A stretch of 64,000 nucleotides of DNA, from the NCBI GenBank assembly GCA_029718625.1, contig CM056385.1, positions 20,189,522 to 20,253,521 of the forward strand. The letters run 5' to 3'. The notes under the pieces are model-generated. The model was not told where the DNA came from. It did not search any database and saw only the letters and a list, made by a program, of their open reading frames with translations. A program made the position numbers and the translations under genes. Shown here one piece after another: positions 54,546 through 64,000 of this stretch (within the stretch, counting starts at the first letter, position 1; each line of letters opens with the position of its first letter). This stretch comes from Synaphobranchus kaupii. Lineage: Eukaryota; Chordata; Actinopteri; Anguilliformes; Synaphobranchidae.

Positions 54546-55200
54546 TGTCATGGTTTTGCAGGTTGGCATTCCGTCTCTGCGGTGGTTTCTCTCGCAGCCT
54601 CTGAACAGCGTCCTTGCCGTGTTTTTCCGCCACTGCACTTATCTATCACACCTGTTCCAGGTGTCTGGCTGGCTACTTAAGCGCTGTGCTTAAGCACCGG
54701 TTCCGGTGCTTTTCTGTCATTCTTGCCGCGCTAAGCCAGGTAACGCAGGTATAGGATTTCAGGCGACCACTTGTCTTTTCGGCTTGCTAAATTGACACGG
54801 GGACTTGCCTTTAGTGTGTTTAGGAGTTTCTTTTCTCGTTCACACTCAGTTTTCTGTCTCTCTATTCGACAGTTTCCTCGGTTCTCCTCGTTTCCTTTTG
54901 CCTCTTTATTTAAGCTCTTTGATAGTTGATTGAGCTAGAGGCATTCCTTTTTCTTTTACTATTTTGGGGGCTTCCTGTCCCAGTGTATAATTTTTTTCAA
55001 GGCACAGCCCTCACGGTTTTCATCCCATGATTCCCGGGTAGCATTTATTTTATCGCTACTCACGGGGACCGCCCTCGCCTGGGCAGATCCCCTAATTCGG
55101 GCTAACGCCCCGGTCATGGACAATGCGGATAGTCTGATGGAGGAGAAGGCTAACCCGTTTCCGCCAGGGTACCGATACTGTAACAGGTTTCTCCATCGCG
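54546..55200 (+). mobile_element. LTR-like sequence, plus strand (3' limit uncertain)
   Basis: It begins TGTCATGGTTTTG, the same 13 bases as the solo LTR at 46014, and has CACCTGTT at 54649-54656. TTTTTCCGCC and GGTATAGGATT echo the minus-strand copy at 52888 (TTTTTCCGCC, GGTATAAGATT). No matching target duplication or second LTR was found. A stretch following ATG at about 55114 (ATGGACAATGCGGATAGTCT) could be leader or the start of a decayed coding region, but no retroviral-type domain is visible. Confidence 0.5.
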
Positions 55201-55204
55201 TTCC

Positions 55205-55935
55205 GAGCACTGGCAGGGGAGACAAGGGTGGTGTTGATAGTGAAATGCAATAAAGACAGAAATATTGTCTCTGGAAAAATAAGGAAAGCCCAAGCAGGAG
55301 TCGAGGAGGGAGCTCTCAGGATTCAGGGCCCCTGTTTCGAAACAGCTCTACCTGCAAGGCAAGTATCGATCAACCATCTCTCTCTGGGTCGTGAAAAGAG
55401 GACGGGAGGATTAACATGGACACAAGTGCCTCTGGGGGCTGCGACAGGAGGGGAAGTAGGCTGTGTTGCAGCGGGAGCAAGTGGTACAACGCGTCCTCTG
55501 AAAAAAGCGAGGTAAGTGAACCACACAGAGAGCATCCATTTAGACATCTGATCCCCTACAGAGCGGTAAACAATGTCGGCCATTGTGTTTCGCAGCCAGA
55601 CCAGCCGTCATACAGGGACTGGCACTGAAGGCCCTGAGCCGTGTAAACAGAGCACCAGAAGAGGTCCGAAACGTCACCCTGCGAAACACCAGCCGTTAGC
55701 ACTTTCCTTTCAGGGCTCGCATTTCAGAGAGAGAGCCGCAGTGAATGTGTGCACAGTGAACATCCAGAGAACATCCAGAGAATCCACGTTCACTTTGTAG
55801 ACTCGTCAGATCCCAGGTCGTTTCAATTAAGAGTGAATTTATGTGACTTCGGAATGCCAGCTCCTAATTTTGTGCGGCTTTCCAAGAGGATGGTGCATTG
55901 TGATTCAAAACATTTATGTTATTCGACGATATAAG
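55205..55935. other. Intergenic stretch, nothing recognised
   Basis: Several 60-95-codon frames lie on both strands without recognisable domains. Confidence 0.4.
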
Positions 55936-55939
55936 CTAG

Positions 55940-56335
55940 ACAGCAATTCTACCACCCAGATAGCACCTGAGTGATGGCCCAGTGCTGGTCATCACTTACC
56001 ACTTTCAACGGTCCACATACCGCCATGGAGTGACGGTGATTAACCCATCTGAATCTGGCTCCCAGAACGCAGCCACAACTCAACCTTGATGAGACCATGT
56101 CTCAGGTATGATACGGGCCAAAACACGTTTGGCCCAGAATCCAAATTCTGTGATAAACCATAAATGTGGCTGGTTACAGTTCGGCCACTTTTGGCCTAAA
56201 ACCAAAATGGCACACAAAACCGACAAGTGGTTGGTTGCATTTGGGCCACTTTTGGCCCACAATACACTTGCTATTGTCATAACTGACCCTTAAGTGCCTA
56301 GATATTTGTCCCGGAATCGTCTGCTGTCTGGGTAA
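55940..56335. repeat. Interspersed repeat with a 61-bp tandem duplication
   Basis: TGGCTGGTTACAGTTCGGCC then ACTTTTGGCC at 56167 recurs as TGGTTGGTTGCATTTGGGCC then ACTTTTGGCC at 56228 (61-bp period). GATGGCCCAGTGCTGGTCAT upstream and CTATTGTCATAACTGACCC downstream are familiar from a fish repeat family. Confidence 0.6.
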
Positions 56336-56339
56336 GGCA

Positions 56340-57250
56340 ACCGTTTGGGACAGTGAAAAATACCTGGGCTAAATGTGCATTAAGGCAAACAATCTTAAGT
56401 CTGCATCTTGCATGTAATTTAATTTATATTCTGGAACATAGATTATTATGTTCCACAACATAAATGTAGAGTAATTCATTATAATGATGCATATACACAA
56501 ATAATGCAACAGTGTATACATTAAGCATTACAGTATCTTTCATGTGCATTTTCACAGTAGCAACCCCATAGGTCTATGGGCCCAGGTGTAGAAATCTGAA
56601 GCCAGTATCTTTCACCTGCATATTGAAACAATGGCATGGCTCATTGACTTTTATGTGTGTTTCTCTCGGAGGAGAAGGGCGAGGGGGTGGAGTATTAATT
56701 ATTTCACTCCTGAATAAATGCGCCAAAGGTCCTTCAGCTTGAGCCAAGATCCCGCCTGGCCTTTTCCAAATGAGGAAGACAACAGCAGCTTCTCAACGAG
56801 TTAAATTCTGTGTTCCATATGGAATGCTTTCAGCTTCAATTTGTGGAGCTTAAGATTGCTCGAACCTCCCATTAATATTAATTCCCATTCACATCCCTCG
56901 GCGGTTTTTAAATCTTTAATTTAGTTCAGAGGCACTGAACATTATGCCATGATGCTTCTTAAGCCAAATGTACACAGATCCTTGCACACATCCCCAACCT
57001 GGGACTCCGGGTTCTATATTTCCACCTTGTATTCCAGCTCCAGTTAATCGACATTCATCAAATGAGCCCTTCCAGCTGGTACTGACTCTAGGCTAATATT
57101 AACGGTGAGGTTAAGGAGGTTAGCATATTGTAAAACCCTTTTCTTACAGTAAATGCCACCACACACATCAAGCAGCAGATCTGTGAATTGCCTTCCCGTA
57201 ATTCCTTAACAAGGGTGCGGGTCCTTGTAAAAAAATCTTCCTTCAGCGTT
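56340..57250. other. Repeat-poor stretch, candidate conserved non-coding DNA
   Basis: 56640-57060 has no recognised repeats and contains the 12-bp palindrome TTCCATATGGAA (about 56814) and CATTAATATTAATTCCCATT. Its texture resembles conserved enhancers, but that is only an impression. Confidence 0.35.
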
Positions 57251-57254
57251 AAAG

Positions 57255-57435
57255 CTTTTTGCGGTACTTTATTTGTGGTGTTTAGCAAGACGACCTTATC
57301 CAGGGCTACTACCCATATTGCATGCGGTTCTTCTAACAAGCGCTGATATTTCCTGAGACAAGGGTCCAAGACTGGAACCTGAAACCCTATGCGATCTGCC
57401 CTATTCCTTAACTACAGTGAGACACTGTCACCCCT
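57255..57435. repeat. Decayed common teleost repeat
   Basis: GTTTAGCAAGACGACCTTAT, CCAGGGCTAC and AAGGGTCCAAGACTGGAACC follow the order of the 62455 family at low identity. Confidence 0.35.
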
Positions 57436-57439
57436 GACA

Positions 57440-58035
57440 AGCAAGCAGAACTTATCGAAAAGAATAAGCAAACACATACAAACACATTAGACACCCTCAC
57501 AAGGCCTCATCGTGAACATCCTGACCCCAGGCCTACCTCTCATCTTGGCCCTTGGCCTCTGTTTCTGTGAAGGAGGGGGAGGAGGGTTTCCCCCATATTC
57601 ACAACAAACAGAAAGTGAATCGCATTAGCAGCGCGTGACTTAGTTGACTAAGTTGGGCACCGCAGTGCCTGAACGCGATGCAGCTCAGAGTCGTTCTGCA
57701 AGCTCCCAGCTTGCCCTTGTGGGGATCTTCCAGAGTGTTTTCCGAACAGGACGTGCGTTGGCGTTCCCAAAAAAAACAAAACTAATCTATCTGGTAAAAT
57801 CTTGTGTCCAACACCACGGGCCATGCCCCAGGCAAGATTAACAACACTGCCATCCAGGGTGCCGTTGTTAGACTTCACAAGCTGTCTAAAACTTTAAACT
57901 TTTTTCTTTCTTTCTTTTTGCTGCTGGGGTAAAACTGTCCCAGAAACAACGCACATTTTAGCAACCAAATCCAGCTGCATTTCAACCATTTTTTTCCAGG
58001 AATACTGCAGAGAGCTAAGAGAGAGTGATAAGCCC
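57440..58035. other. Intergenic stretch, nothing recognised
   Basis: A CTTT-rich patch lies at 57900-57920; no genes. Confidence 0.4.
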
Positions 58036-58039
58036 AGTG

Positions 58040-58150
58040 TAAGGTTACACCCAGTGCGTAATTTGTAAATCGGAAGGTGCCGGAACAAAAGGTGCCCATG
58101 TGAGGGAGGTGGTGTGATTCCGGACGAGGAGGCACCACTGAGTATCATGG
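58040..58150. repeat. Interspersed repeat fragment (GTGCGTAATTTGTAAATCGG)
   Basis: CAGTGCGTAATTTGTAAATC, then GGAAGGTGCCGGAACAAAAG and GGAGGCACCACTGAGTATCA, is text I recognise as repeated in fish genomes; family not known to me. Confidence 0.45.
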
Positions 58151-58159
58151 ACGCAACGT

Positions 58160-61100
58160 GTGGATTTTAATTCATATGCTGTATTTTTTTTCCCCCCTTA
58201 GAAAGGTGTTGGATCCGTTCAAATATGTGCTGGACCTCCCCTCCCCCCGCGTGTTGACCTCATTTGCTGAACTTAAAAGCACTAATGTCATGGCTGAAAT
58301 CAAGAGCGATACACCAGCTAGTGTCACGTTAGTGGTTCTTATTCAAGGAAGCTTATGAAATATTCAGTGGGAGAGGGCTCTTCATCATGATTTCTCACAT
58401 AAAGCACTCCTACACACATAATTTATTGAGTCAATCAAAAAATATATATATACATATACATCGAGCTCACACGAGCCTGTTTTTATCTTTCATGGCAACC
58501 CATTCTGCCTGTTTCCAACCAAATGAAAGGCGAGGGGGTGTGTGAAATGTAAATTAGCTGTCTTCTCAGTCTCAGGCAAAAAGCCAATGTGAAATATGTT
58601 GAAACAATTATATTAGTATCAAAATACATTGATGTGGGTGTAAGAGCGCATGCGAAAGTAATTCCTTCTTTCGTCTCCGGTAATTTTTACAGCACTTCAA
58701 AAACAAGCTTAAAGAACACAGGTCAGCTGGGAACACCAGCCATTTCTCGTCTACAAAGAGACTACAGCAGCAGCAAGGATTCAAACCACAGTGGTGTATT
58801 AAAAACCCAGCTGGATTTCAAAAACAGTCCAATACTTTTTAAGTCCAGGAAAAGCGTTCTACTATGAGATAAAATCAGGTTATGTTACCCGTGATGTTGT
58901 ATCTTTTGAATCAAGCACTGCGCTAATTCAGTCTCATTTATATTTCAGGGCTTTCAAGTGTAATTATTTATATCTATCTGGAGACACCAAGTTTGCGAGT
59001 GTCCTGACTTAAACCATGTTCTCTGGTTAATAACTGTGAACCTACAGGAGCTGCAGCACGTACGTGTAAAAGCCATCTTCAAAGCACTTCAGCACCTCTC
59101 TCACCTGTTCTGTCAGTGCTTCAAAATCATGCACAGTCTCCGATGACAATTAAAGCTATTATTTGGCATTTTGCAAGTTCCATAACAATGATCTCCGCAT
59201 CAGCTGGATTTCCTTTTCAATCATGTGACAATATTGCCCCCTAATAAGACAACAATATTGCAGGACTCTGGACAATTTTGCAGCTGAAAATATACTCTGT
59301 AGGCACGACTCAAGCTATCACGCTTGTGTAACTCATGGTGCAATGGTTGCGTGTTAATGAAAATATAACCTTCCATGGATGGTGCGCATATATAAGCTCA
59401 TAATATTGAATTGTGTTTTAAGACGCACATATTTATAATAATGAGAAATTATTATTACAATATCAGAAAAGGGAACATATAAAGTGAACAATTGTATAAA
59501 AATTGTAACAAAATAACATTTCCTATCACAATATTCCGGGAAGGAGGGTGTGTTGGAGCAGAGAAGCAATATCGTGACAAGATTCCATGCCATGGACAAT
59601 ATTGCACATTGCATTTATATGTTAATGCATGCATTTCCTGTAAATAAAAATAGCTTATTTGACCATGAAGATGATCTTTTCTCACTGCATATACCTAGTC
59701 CAAAAGAAAGACTACTGAGGGATGTGTTCATGATTTCATGCGGTTGTGAGAAATGAGCAGAATGATATTATCTGGGGGTGGCATTCGTATTCGTCTTCCA
59801 CTCTGCCAGCGTGCCAGGCTGTACCTTAATGCCTTAGAAGGAAATAAATGTACGTTAGACAGGACATACCCTGTACAAAATTGGAAAAAGGAAAAAAAAA
59901 TACATTATTTTTTGGAAGAGTACACTGATTTGCAAAGGTGGGTGCTCCTTTAAGCATCGCCCTCATTTTCTGTGTTATGGGTCCCCCTAGTGGTAGGTTG
60001 AGAGATTTTTCTTAACCTACATTGAAATTTGTATGGAAAACTGGCAATCATTTAAAGCAACGGGGTTCCAGTCTCCAGTCCCAGATGGGCGCATAAAATG
60101 TTTCTGAGGCCTAATTTGGCTGCAGACTGAAAGATAACCACAAAAATCTGCAGACAATGTATGTGCTTGAATGGCAAAGCTGTATTGGAATGTTCTACAG
60201 TGTCCAAATCCAGGGGCCCAAACGCCTCACAGGGAGCGTTGGGGGCTGTAAGGGCCACCATACAATGGAGACTGAGATATAACATCCCGTCAGTGCCAAT
60301 TAGACGATGGACTGTTTGAGTGCCGGGACTTGGCACTGCGGCGCATCATGACATCCATCACGGAAAGGGCTTCCGACACCTTTTAACTGCAGGCAGAGGG
60401 TGCTAAGTCTTGCACAAGGCTTTTTTTCTGAGAAGCTATTAAAAAGACATTAGCACAGGCCAGGCTAGACACAGGGCCATAGCCCTTAAAGGTGCTACAC
60501 ACCTGGTTATCCGTGACATGACAGGATTTGTTTTGGCCGGATGCTTCTTGAACCGTAAAGGCTAACGTGTCATCGCCAGGGTCAATGGGAGGAGCCTCGG
60601 CCATGTTGTAGCCTGTGGCACCAGAAAGGCTCATTAGCTGATTGTGTGGAAGGCTAAAGGAGCATAGAGAACTGCCAGTTCATTTTTTAAACCGACTTTT
60701 TACCCAGGTTTTTCATTTTTCTCCAGATCTGGAACACCTTACAGTGTTTGTAAGCTGGTCTCATTACTGGTAAACTGATATGCGATGAGACGTGGTCTTC
60801 CCTGCGACTGAATCCGATTGTACCTGCTTCAGCCAATACTATGCGCTGTCCTGTGCGGTGTGCAGCCCCAGTCCGCACCGCATGGGGTGTACTTGATGTC
60901 GGACCACGAGGCATTTGCATTTATAGGGGTTGTGGTTGAAACTAAAGGATGACAATGCCAAAGAGGGGGGCAAAAGGCAGTCTTGTGCAGCTGTCCCATC
61001 TCTGATGTGCCTAAAGGGGCTTTTTCACCCAAATGCCCACATATTATACTGTTTTTGACATCAACACCGAAGGTGTAGCATTTTGATTGGATTTAAATAA

Positions 61101-62450
61101 GGCATCTACGTAACTATCAAATCTGTCCAAACAAAAAAAGGCTTTTGAACACAGACATCTAAGAACAAAATGAGATTGCTACTGGCTTCTTAATTATTTG
61201 TAAACCTCAACAATTACACACATTCTTTAATCCTGTCACCACTTTAGAAATTAGGAAACCATAGCAGGGTGAATCAATGGAAGTGTCTTACATTTGACCC
61301 AGCAGGGAAAAATGGCCTTAGGAGACAGTTTTTAATAACAATTGACCGCTTTTTTCTCTCTCAGACAAACAACGGATAGCACACAAGGGCGATGGTGAAA
61401 CACAATCTATGGTGTGGCTTACGCCAGGTTGGTCTTATGTTGACACACATTTCCCAGGCACTGTCAAGTCTTTTGAACTTTCTTTGACATGGTCCAGAAT
61501 ACAGATGAAGGCAATTGCCAAAACCTTTGTGTGCACCATCCTCATGCAACAACAAAAAGTAGAAATTTTTAAGCATCCCGCCACTTCTACATGCCAGTTT
61601 CACAGACGAAGCAGCAGCATGATTTCTATGATACAATTAAATGTCATCTTACGCCTATTTGGTTGGGCTTCTGTGTAATGGTTGGTCCAATGTTCGATTC
61701 GTTTTCTGGTTACAAACATTGGAATACACTTGTTGTTCTATTATGTTGCCACCAGCCAACACTGGACCACTGAAAAAAAACTGGATAGGCTATCCACTGT
61801 AACTAGGCCGACTGGATTGCTTTTACTGGGATAATGCACTGTACCTTCTCAAAAATAAATAAATAAGAACACCCACGTCTCTTTTTAAAACATGGAGGTT
61901 ACCAAGGTTCACTTGCCAGCTCTGACAGTAATGTTCATTGCATTCACCCGATTCCTGTTGTTCTTGAGCTCTGTCTTTGTGTTGCTATGGCAACAAACTC
62001 CCATATCACAGATATTTTAGTCCCATCACTGGAATCTGGCATGGTGAGGATTTGATTAGATTGCAGGCACCAGATTAATCAGAGCACTTGCTTTTATGCA
62101 ATGAGGTGCAGGAGAACCTGCCAACTAAAACCTTCCCTCCTTCGACAAAGCTATGGCTCATTGTGGTGCTACTGGACTCCCAGCCTGTCAGGTCAGGATC
62201 CGATACCGGACTGAGGTACATCAGTGCAATATGGGACGATAACTAGTCCTTCAGCAGGATATGCCACCCAGAATAAACCAGAAAGGAAACAATTTAGTAA
62301 CATATGATGAATTTTACCAAATATGTTTTACAAGTGTCTATATAGTTTAAAACAAATATGATATGCAAAATTTAATTAGATTAACACCACTGAATGCAAC
62401 AACAAAAACAAGCCCTTACTGCTTCACCCGACCCTGCCAAAGTTGTATTA
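58160..62450. other. Long intergenic stretch left of NUDCD2
   Basis: No tandem array, terminal inverted repeat or protein-like frame was recognised over 4.3 kb. I looked specifically for minus-strand coiled-coil exons of HMMR, the expected mammalian neighbour, and saw none. An AT microsatellite scrap lies at about 58440-58460. Confidence 0.4.
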
Positions 62451-62454
62451 TTAT

Positions 62455-62605
62455 TACTGCATTACATTACATTACAGGCATTTAGCAGACGCTCTTATCC
62501 AGAGCGACTTACACAACTTTTTAGCATATTATCCATTTATACAGCTGGATACTGAAGCGATTCAGGTTAAGTACCTTGCTCAAGGGTACAACGGTATTAG
62601 GGTAT
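62455..62605 (+). repeat. Teleost interspersed repeat, best-preserved copy here
   Basis: ATTACATTACATTACAGGCA, TTTAGCAGACGCTCTTATCC, AGAGCGACTTACACA, CCATTTATACAGCTGGATAC and GGTTAAGTACCTTGCTCAAG, in that order. It serves as the reference for the decayed fragments named elsewhere. Confidence 0.7.
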
Positions 62606-62612
62606 TAGTATT

Positions 62613-62621
62613 ATTATTACG

Positions 62622-62654
<33 letters not shown>

Positions 62655-62655
62655 A
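62613..62655. repeat. (GTT)n trinucleotide repeat
   Basis: About fourteen TTG/GTT triplets. They give a leucine run in one plus frame. Confidence 0.94.
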
Positions 62656-62689
62656 CAAAATAAATAATTGATAATAGCCTACTAATACT

Positions 62690-63485
62690 TTTGTTATGTA
62701 TGGCACACATCCTTTGTGCAGAGGAGACATTGATCCGGTTAGCTAATATAGTGGACTAAATTACTGGATGAAGCGTCCAACTTTAAGGTCAGTGAATCTG
62801 CATAACTCTCATCCATAACAACCAGCCCACAATTTCTGCCCGATTTAAACCGGGATTAGGAAAGTTTTATATACTACGGATGAACTGATATTGCGCAGGA
62901 TTAAATGATACTCAAAAATGTGGATCAGCTATAGTGTTTCCAAACACAATAATGGAAAGATTAGTGAAAATGTCCTTTAACGACACTCGTACACCATTGG
63001 AGGGTGCACAGGTTACTGTACGTATGACGTACGCATTTCGACGCAATGTGTCAGCACGTAAGCACGCTCTTTTTCCCAACTGAAAGCAGTAATCAGTCCT
63101 GTACATTGGGTAACGTTATAAAACTACGCATAGTTGGAAGTTCCCCCTGTATCAGATATTGTGTCTCTCTATGGGCTTTGCCTGTACTCAGTGTGACAAA
63201 CGAGGAAGGATCTGTTATGGAAATGAAAAAAAAATCTAATATAACGTTAGACATTTGAGTAGCATCACGTCCGGTAACCAGCTAGCTAGCATGACATACA
63301 TAGTTAGTTACGTCGTTAGTACAAATTACCCGTTTATTTTCTGCTGGCTAACATCGTTCACATATTTCTAAACTAACGTTAGCTACCAAGCTGGTAAGTA
63401 AGTTACCCGTGGTCGATTTAGCTTGCTAAAGCTAACGTATCGTTACATAAATTACAAGCAAGGAGGAGTAACTTGTATCCGAGCA
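62690..63485 (+). promoter_or_regulatory. NUDCD2 upstream region and presumed 5' UTR
   Basis: This is the 0.8 kb before the NUDCD2 start codon. It lacks a recognised TATA box and is not strongly CpG-rich. It contains repeated TAACGTTA/GCTAGC words (63280-63440). A short unrelated frame (MSFNDTRTPLEG, start about 62969) lies upstream on the same strand and could act as an upstream frame if transcription starts that far left. The transcription start cannot be placed from sequence alone. Confidence 0.4.
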
Positions 63486-63674
63486 ATGTCAGTCCATTTT
63501 GAGGAAAGAAGTGGTATTGTCCCCTGTCAAACACCATGGGGTGAGTGGTATCAAACGATGGAAGAAATATTTATTGAAGTAAATGTGCCACCGGGGACGT
63601 CTGCCAAAGAAATTAATTGTGTCCTCGGAAGCAAACAAATACAACTATCTGTAAAAGGACGTGAAATACTGAAG
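63486..63674 (+). CDS. nudcd2: NudC domain-containing protein 2, first coding exon (partial)
   Basis: The exon encodes 63 residues starting MSVHFEERSGIVPCQTPWGE and ending LSVKGREILK. This matches the vertebrate NUDCD2 N-terminus block by block (FEERSG, VPC.TPWG.WYQT.EE.FIEV.VPPGT, LSV.GREILK). Residues from about 14 onward begin the CS (p23/HSP20-like) beta-sandwich. NUDC-family proteins are co-chaperones working with Hsp90; NUDCD2 is reported to stabilise LIS1 in dynein-related processes. I chose the ATG at 63486 (G at -3) because family homology begins there, although the frame stays open back to 63423. The exon ends before GTAAGG at 63675. The rest of the protein (the family is about 157 residues) lies beyond the window. 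Confidence 0.95.
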
Positions 63675-64000
63675 GTAAGGATTCACTAGCAAGACCGAAG
63701 CCATGTGGCAGCGAACGTTATAGGTAATGTTGGACCTTGTTTGGCTAGCTAGCTTGCCTCATACCTAACGTTAGTTAACGTTACCGAACTTAAGTTAGTG
63801 CTAGTTTATTTAAACCACTATATTAATAACATCCTTATTTGTATAGTACATTTCCAGCAGTAGGACGTGTTTCGCACTATTTTTATACAGTCTATGGTTT
63901 CGCAACGTAACTATTTACAATAAAAACAATACAATGCACACAAACAATACAAGACTAAGATAATAACAAGATATTAAAATAAGGACAGATCAATACAAGT
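63675..64000 (+). other. nudcd2: NUDCD2 intron 1, 5' part
   Basis: It begins with the donor GTAAGG. Continued translation meets TAG at 63687-63689, confirming non-coding sequence. From about 63830 it resembles the start of a common fish repeat (TTATTTGTATAGTACATTTC, then AATACAATGCACACAAACAA). The intron continues past the window edge. Confidence 0.85.

Noticed and set aside
62912..63106. Minus-strand first exon of HMMR opposite NUDCD2
   Set aside because: The minus frame (…VSLKDIFTNLS…) has no start in the right place and does not resemble the HMMR N-terminus.
63423..63485. N-terminal extension of NUDCD2 to the start of the open frame
   Set aside because: There is no ATG upstream in this frame (it opens at TTG), and family similarity starts at the ATG at 63486.

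Overview
This window looks like a piece of a teleost fish chromosome. It contains one recognisable gene edge surrounded by a long gene-poor, repeat-rich stretch. The fish call rests on three things: dense CA, CT and CTGTCTCT microsatellites; tRNA-derived SINEs and inverted-repeat MITEs of types I know from ray-finned fish genomes; and a first coding exon that reads as NUDCD2. No prokaryotic gene organisation, rRNA gene or CRISPR array is visible. Nearly all listed open frames are chance frames or frames inside simple repeats.

The only host gene is at the right end. Positions 63486-63674 (+) encode the first 63 residues of NudC domain-containing protein 2, followed by a GTAAGG splice donor and the start of intron 1. 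Everything to its left (about 63 kb) is intergenic as far as I can see. In mammals NUDCD2 sits head-to-head with HMMR, but I saw no HMMR-like exon on the minus strand here.

The rest is a layered record of transposition. (a) At 9.6-11.5 kb lies an antisense CR1/L2-type LINE remnant, with the end of its ORF1 esterase domain and part of its endonuclease. A 976-bp Harbinger-like element has split it (12-bp perfect terminal inverted repeats, AAG target duplication); the inserted element still carries the start of a Myb-like gene. (b) At 46.0-47.7 kb is a 1,659-bp solo LTR with a perfect 5-bp duplication GTCTG and internally duplicated modules. (c) At 48.6-50.9 kb is a second, sense LINE remnant split by a 1.29-kb LTR-like insert. 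(d) Two more LTR-like stretches (minus strand from 52.9 kb, plus strand from 54.5 kb) share the terminal motif TGTYATGG and a CACCTGTT box. (e) Short inverted-repeat elements lie at 5.0, 8.1, 11.8, 22.3, 25.5, 31.0, 48.5 and 53.9 kb. (f) SINE copies lie at 3.9, 7.3, 7.9 and 38.9 kb.

Tandem arrays are conspicuous: a 21-bp minisatellite of exactly 16 units (2.3 kb), a 143-145-bp triplication carrying a different microsatellite in each unit (22.8-23.2 kb), a 32-bp minisatellite (30.2-30.6 kb), and a compound microsatellite (40.8-41.1 kb). Several long G or C homopolymers occur between 23 and 35 kb. A short CpG-dense island at 24.27-24.47 kb has no visible gene. Repeat-poor stretches may contain conserved regulatory DNA, but that cannot be judged without alignment. 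Family names for mobile elements are from memory of typical structures; no database was searched.
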